DNA of 64,000 bases from Photobacterium obscurum (GTDB lineage: Bacteria > Pseudomonadota > Gammaproteobacteria > Enterobacterales > Vibrionaceae), in assembly GCF_026191635.1 (NCBI RefSeq), contig NZ_JAKRRW010000007.1, positions 124,001 through 188,000 of the forward strand, given 5' to 3'. The position numbers were made by a program, and so were the translations under genes. Shown piece after piece: positions 36,721 to 44,484 of this stretch. Below the pieces are notes generated by a model, which worked only from the letters and a program-made list of their open reading frames with translations, had not been told where the DNA came from and ran no database searches. Each line of letters opens with the position of its first letter. Position 1 is the first letter of the stretch.

Positions 36721-38436
36721 TTACCCACCAAATACCAAAGAACGAGACAAGACAGCCGCACCAAACATTATGCAGGCACGAATAAACAACCAGACATAGG
36801 GAGGCAAATCAAAACTATGACGACCATAATTTCCCATACGCCCCAAATCAAAATTAATTGAAAAGTCCGGTTTGGCCGCATTGGATACATCAACATTAAA
36901 CTGGTCTAAAAAAGCGAACGAACCACCACGGCGCATATCATCAGTAAAATCAGACACCAATCCCGTCAAGCCCTCAGGATAGGCCGTCTGGTAATACCCC
37001 TTACACGAACTATTGGCAAAACAAGGCACCACACCCGCACCCGAAACATCTAAATCAGCCAAGGCATCCAAATTACCCGCAATATCATCAATGCCAGAGC
37101 CAATATCACCAAGCAAGTCATTACCCGTGTTTTGTGCCTCCAATAACTTATCAATGTCACCGTCTAGGCTAGGGAGGTTGGCTATTGCCTCCAATAATTG
37201 TTGGTTACGCTCAGAATCTTTATCATCACTGGCTAATAATGTTTCTTTCAAAGCCAACAATGCATTATTCACATCATCCATTTTTTCATTACTGGCTACC
37301 TGATTATCACCAAGCCCTTTGGTTAGTTGCTCGATATTAGCCAAGGAATCATTTGCCACCTGAGAGCCATCACCAAGCCCCTTGGTTAATTGCTCGATAC
37401 TAGCCAGCAAGCTATTTGAACCCTGAATATTGTCATTGATTTTATTGTTGTCAGCATGATTGGTATTTGACGAACTATTAATAGCCAGCCGAACCTCATC
37501 TAATTTTTTATAGTTGCGGTCAAAATGAGTGCCATATTCACCTTGCATCGAACGTAATACATTCAGTTCCTGCTCAGTAAAATTAGCCATGTGTTCCATT
37601 TGGTTATTAGCAGCTTCAGCCGTAGCAATATATTTATTGTATAAAGCCAATTGTTCCTCAAGCGTTGAATTAACCGCCACATCAGCGTCCAACAGCTTAT
37701 TAAGATGGTTAGCTATCGAATCATTACCCTTGTTAATGGCTGATATAATAGCCGCCGTATCATTGCCCGAAGCTTCACCAGTATCGCCACCGCCAGTATC
37801 GCCACCACCAGTATCGCCACCGCCAGTATCGCCACCGCCAGTATCGCCACCGCCAGTATCGCCACCGCCAGTATCGCCACCGCCAGTATCACCACCGCCA
37901 GTATCACCACCGCCAGTATCGCCACCGCCAGTATCACCACCGCCAGTATCACCACCGCCAGTATCACCACCATCTTTAGGCGTATAGTCACACGATCCAG
38001 TCACTCTTTCTGATTGATAATCACAAGTATAATTCGCACTAGCCGTCATTCCATTTGGAGTATCAGCAACGCATGAATTTATCTTACTATCAATTTCATT
38101 TTGAGCGCCTGAAGTATCACAATAGTTAGGATTAGGATTACTACAATTACCATCACCATCAGGCCCATCTGTATATTCAGGATAACCAGCAGGGGGACAA
38201 GACAAGACTGTTGAAGGATTAGAATAATGGAACTGTTGCCACCTGTTTTTTTCTTCATTAAACATTAAACAAGTAATATATCCCCTTGAATCAACAGTAC
38301 CCTTAACTTGATAACCCGGATTAAACGCACTACAGAAAGAATCAACATTATTATTACTCACTGGCACAACATCAGCAGGCACCGCAAAAGAATCAACAGA
38401 GATAAACACTAACAGTGTAATTATTAAATGACGCAT
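36721..38436 (-). CDS. pIII-like adsorption/minor coat protein
   Basis: 571 residues. Signal peptide MRHLIITLLVFISVDSFA, a Cys-rich N-domain of about 130 residues, a (GGDTG)13 linker, a long helical region with several LTKGLGD heptad-like repeats, a Cys pair (VPCFANSSCKGYY) and a C-terminal TM helix (PPYVWLFIRACIMFGAAVL). This is the architecture of filamentous-phage receptor-binding protein: pilus/receptor domain, flexible Gly linker, virion anchor. ATG 38436 (signal start) is preferred; the frame upstream to 38544 overlaps another small gene. Confidence 0.88.
   Translation of the reverse strand: MRHLIITLLVFISVDSFAVPADVVPVSNNNVDSFCSAFNPGYQVKGTVDSRGYITCLMFNEEKNRWQQFHYSNPSTVLSCPPAGYPEYTDGPDGDGNCSNPNPNYCDTSGAQNEIDSKINSCVADTPNGMTASANYTCDYQSERVTGSCDYTPKDGGDTGGGDTGGGDTGGGDTGGGDTGGGDTGGGDTGGGDTGGGDTGGGDTGGGDTGGGDTGGGDTGEASGNDTAAIISAINKGNDSIANHLNKLLDADVAVNSTLEEQLALYNKYIATAEAANNQMEHMANFTEQELNVLRSMQGEYGTHFDRNYKKLDEVRLAINSSSNTNHADNNKINDNIQGSNSLLASIEQLTKGLGDGSQVANDSLANIEQLTKGLGDNQVASNEKMDDVNNALLALKETLLASDDKDSERNQQLLEAIANLPSLDGDIDKLLEAQNTGNDLLGDIGSGIDDIAGNLDALADLDVSGAGVVPCFANSSCKGYYQTAYPEGLTGLVSDFTDDMRRGGSFAFLDQFNVDVSNAAKPDFSINFDLGRMGNYGRHSFDLPPYVWLFIRACIMFGAAVLSRSLVFGG
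37778..37972 (-). repeat. 13 tandem 15-bp repeats encoding GGDTG
   Basis: Thirteen copies of a unit reading GATACTGGCGGTGGC on the coding strand, differing only at silent or near-silent third positions (GGC/GGT). They encode a flexible linker in pIII. Because each unit is 15 bp, copy-number change keeps the frame. Confidence 0.95.
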
Positions 38437-38489
38437 AAAACACCCATAAAAAAAGGCGACCGAAGCCGCCTTAATTGAATTAATTATAT

Positions 38490-38579
38490 TTATCGCCAAC
38501 CCTGCAAGACCGCATACGCCGTAATTGCACCAATCAGCGACCACACCGTATAAATCAAGTCAACCATCAGCGACGACAT
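38490..38579 (-). CDS. 29-residue minor coat-like protein
   Basis: MSSLMVDLIYTVWSLIGAITAYAVLQGWR, one TM helix with a basic C-terminus, starting two bases after the major coat stop. Size and location suit gpVII/gpIX-type tip proteins. Written here in short: begins MSSLMVD and ends LQGWR. Confidence 0.65.
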   Translation of the reverse strand: MSSLMVDLIYTVWSLIGAITAYAVLQGWR

Positions 38580-38581
38580 AA

Positions 38582-38716
38582 TTAAGCCTTGTTAACGGCA
38601 CGTTTGGCCAAGGTAATACCCTTAAATGCCATTGCCACACCAACAATCGCCACACCCGCAGTACCCACAAAAGTAGCAATACCCGCTAGGTCAACAGCAG
38701 CAAAAATATCAGCCAT
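38582..38716 (-). CDS. Major coat protein (pVIII-like, no leader peptide)
   Basis: 44-residue protein with an acidic N-terminus (MADIFAAVDLAG), a hydrophobic centre (FVGTAGVAIVGVAMA) and a basic C-terminus (KGITLAKRAVNKA). This acid-hydrophobic-basic pattern is that of inovirus major coat proteins. As in Pf3 there is no cleavable signal. GGAGAG lies six bases before the ATG. Confidence 0.85.
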   Translation of the reverse strand: MADIFAAVDLAGIATFVGTAGVAIVGVAMAFKGITLAKRAVNKA

Positions 38717-38747
38717 AATTTCTCTCCAAAATATAAAGTTAAAGTGT

Positions 38748-39011
38748 TTAAAGTTTTCGGATTAGCGCTTTGGCTATTCCAACAGGGTAGGCAGCAAAAT
38801 AACCCGTAATAATCACCGCAGCAAAACCAAAGGTAAATGATGATGCTATATCAACAGGATTAATCGTAATATCAGTTATAAAGCTGTCATAAGTGGAATG
38901 ACTGACTAATACATAACCCGTACATTCCGTAATTGGCTCAGGCGAAGCAAATAGGAAACCTTGCTCATTAATTTGTACACACTGATTTTCCATTGCCTCA
39001 CCCAAAGTCAA
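38748..39011 (-). CDS. Phage membrane protein, unknown
   Basis: 87 residues; N-terminal soluble part with two cysteines, C-terminal TM helix (ASSFTFGFAAVIITGYFAA) and a basic tail AKALIRKL. It overlaps the next gene upstream by four bases and lies just before the coat gene, so a minor virion or assembly protein is likely. Confidence 0.6.
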   Translation of the reverse strand: MTLGEAMENQCVQINEQGFLFASPEPITECTGYVLVSHSTYDSFITDITINPVDIASSFTFGFAAVIITGYFAAYPVGIAKALIRKL

Positions 39012-39181
39012 ACTGTTATTTGTTTCTCTAATGGCTTGAAGGATGATTGACGCAAACCCGTCATACGATGGTTAATTTGGCTATTTACCAAAGTATCTAA
39101 TGACAAATAACCGTAAGAACTAACCGCCTTCATTGCCGACTGGTAAAACTGCTTTTCAAATAATTCCAACTCACTAGGCAT
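39008..39181 (-). CDS. Small phage protein, unknown
   Basis: 57 residues from the ATG whose first base falls inside the upstream stop region (overlap with the ssDNA-binding-like gene). Hydrophilic and basic. An upstream ATG at 39202 would give 64 residues. No recognised domain. Confidence 0.5.
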   Translation of the reverse strand: MPSELELFEKQFYQSAMKAVSSYGYLSLDTLVNSQINHRMTGLRQSSFKPLEKQITV

Positions 39182-39479
39182 CGGCAAAATCAACGACCAC
39201 ATTTCGAGTTGGGTTTTTAGGGTCAGGTTCCAGAATCAATTGCAGCTGAACCGGATATTCCACACGGGCAAATTGCGCATAAACATTATTATCAAACACC
39301 ATCGGGATTTGTTTTACATCCATACCGCAACGCTGAATATTGTGGTCATCATTCATAAAACCCTCAGCAGGGGCAAGGTATGAAATATTTGCCATTTGGT
39401 ACGGTTTAGGCGAACCCGATTTCTTTGAAACCCCCGAACCCAAAACCGCGCCAATTACCATCACTGTCAATGTAGTCAT
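39174..39479 (-). CDS. Probable phage ssDNA-binding protein
   Basis: 101-residue beta-rich protein (ISYLAPAEGF, YPVQLQLILEPDP, RNVVVDF) located directly after the replication gene, where inoviruses encode the ssDNA-binding protein (pV/RstB-like). Assignment is mostly by position. AAGGA precedes the ATG. Overlaps the replication gene by 74 bp. Confidence 0.5.
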   Translation of the reverse strand: MTTLTVMVIGAVLGSGVSKKSGSPKPYQMANISYLAPAEGFMNDDHNIQRCGMDVKQIPMVFDNNVYAQFARVEYPVQLQLILEPDPKNPTRNVVVDFADA

Positions 39480-40767
39480 TGCTTATTTTCCTTTCATTGT
39501 GCTTAGAATAAATATCGTATGAGAATTTAATTAACCGCTTAAATTGCAATTCAATGCTTTCTGAGTGCTCCGTATCTTCAATTACGGGCTGGTTTAAACG
39601 GTCTGGAATTTCAAATGGTTCAAGGTGATTCGTCAGCAAATTAACAATCTGGCGATTATCAAGGCCGACACAGTGTTTAAGGAAGTTGACCAATTTCCCG
39701 CACTGGGTAGCACCGTTCTTAACCGCATTATCGACACTGGTAAACCACTTGCGCTTATGGGTCGCAATGGCACACTGCTCCTCAGAATTGACAAAGGCGA
39801 GGGCAGGGTAAGCACCTGCCAAATATTTAGCAGGCTCCAACAACGCATCAAACGGTATAACCCTGTCTTTCGCCCTTAATTCCAATTCCCAGCGCACCCA
39901 GTCAGGATGCTGTTTACAGTCCAGTTGCTTTCCTTTCTCATAGACGCGCAGCATTTTTCCCGCATCACGCGTACCGACATAAAACGATTTACCTTTGTCG
40001 GCAACAAAACCAAATCGTTTTTTGACGGACTCACAGTTACCCGATGATTTCTGATAGCTAGCCACTTGAGACAAGTGACCAGACTCGATATAGCAATAAG
40101 AAGCCGGACGACCACGCGTTACAAACTGACCATTTTCCGCCATTTTTCGCGCTGTCTTGATGTCATATTTGCCATTCAATGAATCGTGAGCGATATCTAC
40201 ACGCGTAATTTTTGCACCAGGCAGTTGATGCAACGCATTATGAACCTGCTCTAAATCCAGTACCGCCGTACCCGTACCCGAGAACGACACATAGCAACCG
40301 TGGTTTTTGGCTCCCCAAGCACACAAACCAGCTTGCTGACCATTAACCAAGATGTTAGCTGAATGCGGATAACCCGAGAAACCACCAGAACGCAAAGAAA
40401 ATGACCAATCATTACCAAATTTTCCCAAGCCGTGGTTAAGACGATTGATAAAGCGGTCAACCTCACCACAGCACAACGCATCCAAGGTATTCAGACCAAA
40501 GTGGTCGAGTAGGTCACGCTTAATTTCGTAAAACTTGCGAGAGTCAGCACCAACAGCAAATTCCGTATCACGAAGTTTTGCCCGTACCGCAGACTTATAA
40601 TCAATGGCACCAGTGTCCAATGCTTGATTTGTTACCGCGTCACCATATTCGTTGAACTCAAAACCGCGTATAGCCTTAATTTCCGCACCAACTTTGGCTA
40701 GTTCAAAGATTTGCGCCAATTCCTCAGGCGTCCACGTAAACGAGAGGTAATCAATAATCGCATTCAT
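39406..40767 (-). CDS. Rep_trans replication initiation protein (RstA-like)
   Basis: 453-residue rolling-circle initiator. It has DIAHDSLNGKYDIKTARKMAENG, the KGKSFYVGTRDAGKMLRVYEKGKQL motif typical of the PF02486 family, and VRWELELRAKDRVIP. It would nick the plus-strand origin of the phage replicative form. The ATG at 40767 lies inside the end of the preceding gene (17-bp overlap) and is followed by a good family start (MNAIIDYLSFTWT); the long upstream frame to 40902 is rejected. Confidence 0.93.
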   Translation of the reverse strand: MNAIIDYLSFTWTPEELAQIFELAKVGAEIKAIRGFEFNEYGDAVTNQALDTGAIDYKSAVRAKLRDTEFAVGADSRKFYEIKRDLLDHFGLNTLDALCCGEVDRFINRLNHGLGKFGNDWSFSLRSGGFSGYPHSANILVNGQQAGLCAWGAKNHGCYVSFSGTGTAVLDLEQVHNALHQLPGAKITRVDIAHDSLNGKYDIKTARKMAENGQFVTRGRPASYCYIESGHLSQVASYQKSSGNCESVKKRFGFVADKGKSFYVGTRDAGKMLRVYEKGKQLDCKQHPDWVRWELELRAKDRVIPFDALLEPAKYLAGAYPALAFVNSEEQCAIATHKRKWFTSVDNAVKNGATQCGKLVNFLKHCVGLDNRQIVNLLTNHLEPFEIPDRLNQPVIEDTEHSESIELQFKRLIKFSYDIYSKHNERKISNDYIDSDGNWRGFGFGGFKEIGFA

Positions 40768-40966
40768 TGTCGAAAACCCCCGAGTCGTAAAGTGATTGCC
40801 AGTTGTCCGCCGTAACCTGATGAAGCTCATAGCCAGCGGGATAGAATTCAGAACCAATCTGGTGCAGCTCAGCCAACGAGCGGAAGTATTCAGGCTCACC
40901 ATCTATAAAGGCGAAACCCGTACCGTCATCGTTGATTTCGTAATAGAGCTGCGAAAGCATCATCAA
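40751..40966 (-). CDS. Early phage protein, unknown
   Basis: 71-residue acidic protein (NDDGTGFAFIDGEPEYFRSL). Its end overlaps the replication gene start, suggesting translational coupling. No family recognised. Confidence 0.6.
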   Translation of the reverse strand: MMMLSQLYYEINDDGTGFAFIDGEPEYFRSLAELHQIGSEFYPAGYELHQVTADNWQSLYDSGVFDNECDY

Positions 40967-40969
40967 AAC

Positions 40970-41047
40970 CTAACTAAATTGAGTAAGCAGAGTAAAAAAA
41001 ATCAAACCAACAAACATACCAAGACAAAAAGACATCCAATCAATCAT
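40970..41047 (-). CDS. 25-residue membrane peptide
   Basis: MIDWMSFCLGMFVGLIFFTL followed by LTQFS; its ATG overlaps the upstream gene's TGA by eight bases, and it ends three bases before the next gene. The tight packing supports expression. Function unknown. Confidence 0.5.
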   Translation of the reverse strand: MIDWMSFCLGMFVGLIFFTLLTQFS

Positions 41048-41276
41048 TTTTGGAATCCTTAACAGTTTTGATAACTGACTGAACAGAGTCAGACCAAAAC
41101 GAGATAGCACGACCAGCAGCAACTTCCTTAGCCAAATCATTGACCTCGAAAACTTCTTTATGGGCATAGGCTTTTGACTTGAGATAAGTCGGTGCATAGG
41201 AAGCAGACACGGCAATGATTTCACGACCGTTATCAAAGAAACGAGTGCCTTCAGAAAGTTGAACAGTAATCGCCAT
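41040..41276 (-). CDS. First early-operon phage protein, unknown
   Basis: 78-residue alpha/beta protein (MAITVQLSEGTRFFDNGREI). It is the first gene downstream of the leftward promoter that faces the repressor. No family recognised. Confidence 0.6.
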   Translation of the reverse strand: MAITVQLSEGTRFFDNGREIIAVSASYAPTYLKSKAYAHKEVFEVNDLAKEVAAGRAISFWSDSVQSVIKTVKDSKND

Positions 41277-41294
41277 GCGTGCCTCAGTGCCTAT

Positions 41295-41360
41295 AAATCC
41301 CGATTTGTGTATAGCGTAAGTGACAATAATCGGGATTGTAAATAGACAAATTTCGGGATT
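41295..41360. promoter_or_regulatory. Three-copy CGGGATT operator array
   Basis: Copies at 41295-41306 (AAATCCCGATTT, opposite orientation), 41328-41337 (AATCGGGATT) and 41351-41360 (TTTCGGGATT) lie in the 118-bp gap between the repressor gene and the early operon. This is the expected layout for repressor-binding sites. Confidence 0.65.
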
Positions 41361-41394
41361 TTCCAGCTACAATGGATAAAAACGGAGGCAAATC

Positions 41395-41751
41395 ATGTAC
41401 GCAAATAAACTGTTAGATGCCTATAAACAGGTCAAAAACTATATCCAAGACAAGCAAATTGCGCATGACCTTGCTATCAGTCCGCAAAAGGTCAGCAAAA
41501 TTCGCAAAGGTGAACGCTATCTTACTGATGAAGAAGCAATTTTCTTAGCTGAAAGTACAAACATAGACCCACATGAGGCGTTAATTTTTCTAGCTGCTGA
41601 TAAAGCCAAGAATTTTAAGGCACAACAGATTTGGCAGGACATCACGGCAAAGTTAAGCAACCAAGGATTTAGGGGCTTAACCCTTGGTATTACTGGATTC
41701 CTAGCCCTGAGTGAACCCAAGCTTCAGTGCGCATTATGTACCTTATGTTAA
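41395..41751 (+). CDS. Phage HTH repressor (DUF3693/RstR-like)
   Basis: 118 residues. N-terminal helix-turn-helix of the DUF3693 type (KLLDAYKQVK, AHDLAISPQKVSKIRKGERYLTDEEAI, IDPHEALI), then a short dimerisation-like tail. It is divergent from the early operon and therefore the likely lysogeny repressor. Its last residues (LQCALCTLC) are encoded by the dif site, so the C-terminus changes with integration. Confidence 0.85.
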   Translation: MYANKLLDAYKQVKNYIQDKQIAHDLAISPQKVSKIRKGERYLTDEEAIFLAESTNIDPHEALIFLAADKAKNFKAQQIWQDITAKLSNQGFRGLTLGITGFLALSEPKLQCALCTLC

Positions 41752-41753
41752 AT
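41726..41753. repeat. dif: Chromosomal dif site / right prophage junction (attR)
   Basis: XerC box AGTGCGCATTA, six-base spacer TGTACC, XerD box TTATGTTAAAT. The boxes equal those I know for Vibrio dif1, and the spacer has the canonical length, so this copy should serve chromosome dimer resolution by XerCD/FtsK. Confidence 0.95.
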
Positions 41754-41966
41754 AGTTTGGGTTTTAAGTTAGGTTCATGATGAGTCAAAGATCAATGACT
41801 TAGCTCCTCTCTAAGCCCTTACCAACTTTATATGATGGGTTTACTATAACTTCATACATTGTAGTTTTGGTTTTTTTGTTAGGTTCATGTAATTCTGTAT
41901 ATTTAACAGTATTCTTGATTTACCATAAAATAGGTAATTTACACCTATTTTTAAGCGCTGCTGCAA

Positions 41967-42125
41967 ATGTTCAGTTTGCCTGGTGCTTCAAAGCTAGCTG
42001 AAATTAAACAGCGTGAATCATACCGCTTGTTGATGAAGTCTCAGAATTTACTTTGTATGTATGAGCCAAAAACTCATATACGGATTAAATGTCAGCGCGG
42101 TTATTTGGCCAGCCTTATAGTATAA
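41967..42125 (+). CDS. Possible small gene or remnant in the 41.75-42.16 kb gap
   Basis: A 52-codon frame (MFSLPGASKLAEIKQRESYR, ending GYLASLIV) in an otherwise empty 408-bp stretch. No ribosome site; its stop lies at the edge of the yciH terminator. It reads like coding sequence but could be the end of a lost gene. No family recognised. The remaining gap is AT-rich with a GTTAGGTTCATG direct repeat (about 41769 and 41879). Confidence 0.3.
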   Translation: MFSLPGASKLAEIKQRESYRLLMKSQNLLCMYEPKTHIRIKCQRGYLASLIV

Positions 42126-42147
42126 AGCCCGAGTTCACTCGGGCTTT
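42124..42147. terminator. Bidirectional terminator of yciH
   Basis: AAAGCCCGAG / CTCGGGCTTT perfect ten-bp stem. Confidence 0.9.
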
Positions 42148-42161
42148 GGGTAATTTGCGTT

Positions 42162-42485
42162 TTAACCGCCGGCCAGTTTTACTGTGTGGCCTTTTTTCTC
42201 AAGCGCAGCCTTAATAACGTCTCGCTTGTCTCCCTGGATTTCGATGTTGCCATCTTTGACTGAACCACCACAGCCACAAACTTTTTTCAGCTCTGCAGCT
42301 AGCAGTTTTAGCTGAGCATCTTCAAGATCAAGGCCTGTTACGATGCAAACACCTTTGCCTTTTCTACCTTTAGTTTGACGTTGAATGCGAACAACACCGT
42401 CGCCTTTGACACGTTGTGGTGTTGCTTTCTCTTCTTTGATTCGGCCCGTTTCTGTTGAGAATACTAAGCGGCTGTTATCATTCAT
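42162..42485 (-). CDS. yciH: SUI1/eIF1-like translation factor YciH
   Basis: 107 residues (E. coli 108). C-terminal SUI1 domain with KGVCIVTGLDL, LAAELKKVCGCGGSVKDGNIEIQGD split over the conserved beta hairpin. YciH affects the fidelity of initiation on the ribosome and acts as a stress inhibitor of translation in E. coli. Single gene. Confidence 0.95.
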   Translation of the reverse strand: MNDNSRLVFSTETGRIKEEKATPQRVKGDGVVRIQRQTKGRKGKGVCIVTGLDLEDAQLKLLAAELKKVCGCGGSVKDGNIEIQGDKRDVIKAALEKKGHTVKLAGG

Positions 42486-42604
42486 TGGGAAAAAATCTCG
42501 TCTACTTTTTAGATTTGTGAGCCTGGTAATAAGTTTGTCATTCGACCTTGCGGATTACCAGTTACTGAATATTATCAATAAATGGTAGTAAAACGGAAAC
42601 TGTT

Positions 42605-43210
42605 ATGATTCGTAATGTGGTTTTTGATTTTGGCGCAGTCCTTTTTGAGTGGAATCCACCTCAAATTGTGGAGTCATTTACAGATTCCTCCTATGAGCAA
42701 AACCTATTGCTGCATGAAGTTATTTACCATCCAGACTGGGTTTCTCTCGATCGTGGTACGATGCTCATGGCTGAAGAGATTCCCAAATTTGCCGCCAGAA
42801 CCGGGTTTACCGAGTCCCGCATGGCTGACTTCATCGAACATATTCAAAACAGCTTAGTCAGAAACACGGCAACCTTAGCGCTTTTATACCAAGTATTAGA
42901 TCATGACTATTCGGCCTATTATCTTACCAATATGAGTACTGCTTTTTTTGAAACTCTGAATGAACGAAATAGCTTCATATCACTGTTTAACGGCGGTTTG
43001 GTCTCAAGCAAAGAGCTGATGATAAAGCCCGAACCCGACATTTTTAAACTGTTAATTCAGCGTTATGACTTAGCCGCGGACGAAACACTATTCATTGACG
43101 ATCATGCAGCTAATATTGATGCTGCTAAGGCTCTAGGCTTTCAGACGGTTCAATTTGAGCCAAGCGAATCATGTATCAACAATATTCGAGTGTTACTAGG
43201 TATCTCCTGA
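42605..43210 (+). CDS. HAD-superfamily phosphatase (YihX-like)
   Basis: 201 residues. HAD motif I is FDFGAVLFEW, where the second Asp of DxD is replaced by Gly-Ala as in the YihX/epoxide-hydrolase-N subgroup; motif II is YLTNMS, motif III KPEPDIF and motif IV FIDDHAANIDAA. It is probably a sugar-phosphate or nucleotide phosphatase. The start codon follows a weak ribosome site. Confidence 0.8.
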   Translation: MIRNVVFDFGAVLFEWNPPQIVESFTDSSYEQNLLLHEVIYHPDWVSLDRGTMLMAEEIPKFAARTGFTESRMADFIEHIQNSLVRNTATLALLYQVLDHDYSAYYLTNMSTAFFETLNERNSFISLFNGGLVSSKELMIKPEPDIFKLLIQRYDLAADETLFIDDHAANIDAAKALGFQTVQFEPSESCINNIRVLLGIS

Positions 43211-43341
43211 TATCTTGTATACTCAAGCTAACTCGGTACGCAAAATTCAGCGTTAGTTCAGTTATCTTTTCTTGTAAAGTTGAACATTATCAACTATCTA
43301 ATGTCTATAGATTAAACAGTTTAGAAAGCTTAGGAGCCTGT

Positions 43342-43857
43342 GTGAAAAAACTTCTCTTACCTGCATTGATTTTGCTCTCGATGACCAGCGCAAACTTAGC
43401 TATGGCTAATGGTGAAGAAAACAAGCAGAAATCAGTTGTTGGACAAATTGAAACCATTAAAGTCCATGAACTGGAGATGGATTTTCAAGCCCGTATTGAT
43501 ACAGGAGCTGCGACAACCTCGATTCACGCTACAGACATAACAGTAAATGGCGAAGAGCCTGATAGCGAAGATATGCGTGATCACCTTGGTGAAATGGTTG
43601 AGTTTACATCTATTAATGAAAATGGTGATAAAGCGACGTATAAAGGCAAAATCATCAAAGTCAGTAAGATTCGAAATGCACAAGGTGTCGAGCGGCGTTA
43701 TGCTGTAAAAATGGATCTAGGTTGGAATGGTGAACATAAAACCGTAGCAGTTAATTTACGAGACAGAAGCAAACTTGATTATAAATTACTGATCGGCCGT
43801 AATTGGCTAAGTGGTGATTATGTGGTCGATGTCGATAAATTAGATGAAGACGATTAA
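43342..43857 (+). CDS. Retropepsin-like (ATP-dependent zinc protease family) secreted protein
   Basis: 171 residues from a GTG with AGGAG five bases upstream; this rejects the long frame to 43171. Signal peptide LLLPALILLSMTSANLAMA, then the PF05618-type domain with RIDTGAATTSIHA (Asp-Thr-Gly, aspartic protease style), and the closing LLIGRNWLSGDYVVDV. Members are often annotated as zinc proteases linked to RimK, but the fold is retropepsin-like. Activity is not shown. Confidence 0.8.
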   Translation: MKKLLLPALILLSMTSANLAMANGEENKQKSVVGQIETIKVHELEMDFQARIDTGAATTSIHATDITVNGEEPDSEDMRDHLGEMVEFTSINENGDKATYKGKIIKVSKIRNAQGVERRYAVKMDLGWNGEHKTVAVNLRDRSKLDYKLLIGRNWLSGDYVVDVDKLDEDD

Positions 43858-43870
43858 TTGAAAACGAACT

Positions 43871-43896
43871 AAACGCCGGTGTGGCGTTTAGTTTTA
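43871..43896 (+). terminator. Terminator after the retropepsin-like gene
   Basis: AAACGCC / GGCGTTT stem followed by AGTTTTAT. Confidence 0.8.
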
Positions 43897-43907
43897 TCTG
43901 CCCTGCT

Positions 43908-44267
43908 CTATTTTTGTTGTAATTTATCTAGAACAGCATCTAAGTGTTTTTTAATGGCGGCTGGTGAGCCTTTTAGTAACTGGCCCCGTAAAAAAACGTA
44001 CCACTCGTTAGGCTTTCCGCTATCGTTCATAAGCTTAAAGCCTTTGTAGTCTTCGCTATTTTTAGCTGTTTGTTGTGATTGAGAACCAATACCTGCAAAT
44101 TTTTCAGGTGGCATAAATGCTTTCATATCACACCACCAGTCAATGCTTTTCTTAACCAGTGTCAGTTTACTTTCGATTGGACGTCCGTTAATGATAGTTT
44201 TCCAACCATCTGGCTCACCAGTCGAATTTTCAATATTGTGCCCCCGATGGAACAGTCTTTTCTTCAT
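43908..44267 (-). CDS. DUF3319-like protein with two internal repeats
   Basis: 119 residues consisting of two copies of one module: GEPDGWKTIINGRPIESKLT with IDWW, and GKPNEWYVFLRGQLLKGSPA with IKKHLDAV. It resembles the DUF3319 family of vibrios (by memory). Soluble, basic. Function unknown. Confidence 0.6.
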   Translation of the reverse strand: MKKRLFHRGHNIENSTGEPDGWKTIINGRPIESKLTLVKKSIDWWCDMKAFMPPEKFAGIGSQSQQTAKNSEDYKGFKLMNDSGKPNEWYVFLRGQLLKGSPAAIKKHLDAVLDKLQQK

Positions 44268-44484
44268 TCACGCCTCTCAACGATGTTGAGCTAAAACCAG
44301 TGCAAAACATAAGCATAATCTGAGCTACTTCAAATGAACAATCTTCATTTGATAGACACCAATCAGCTCCTAATATTGAAGCATTAAGTTACACTTTTGT
44401 CTTCCTGATAAGCATATAAATTTATTTTTTTATGTGAGTGATCATCATTTTTAGTCTGATTTTTTTTGTTTATGTTGTATATTT

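Larger units (their letters stand above)
33060..41725. mobile_element. Filamentous (inovirus) prophage integrated at dif
   Basis: About 8.7 kb bounded by two XerC/XerD sites. Core genes on the minus strand from right to left: small early genes, Rep_trans replication protein, probable ssDNA-binding protein, minor coat genes, 44-aa major coat protein, pIII, pVI, Zot. A rightward HTH repressor lies at the right edge, and rightward and leftward accessory genes at the left end. The order and the XerCD-type integration are those of CTX/VGJ-type Vibrio phages. All structural genes appear intact, so it may be productive. No secretin (pIV) gene is present, so export would rely on a host secretin. Confidence 0.93.

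Noticed and set aside
37529..37987. 152-aa plus-strand frame with VSPPP repeats
   Set aside because: Antisense shadow of the GGDTG repeat array in the pIII gene; no ribosome site.
43171..43341. N-terminal extension of the retropepsin-like gene
   Set aside because: AGGAG before GTG 43342 and the signal peptide starting there show the true start; the extension overlaps the HAD gene end.
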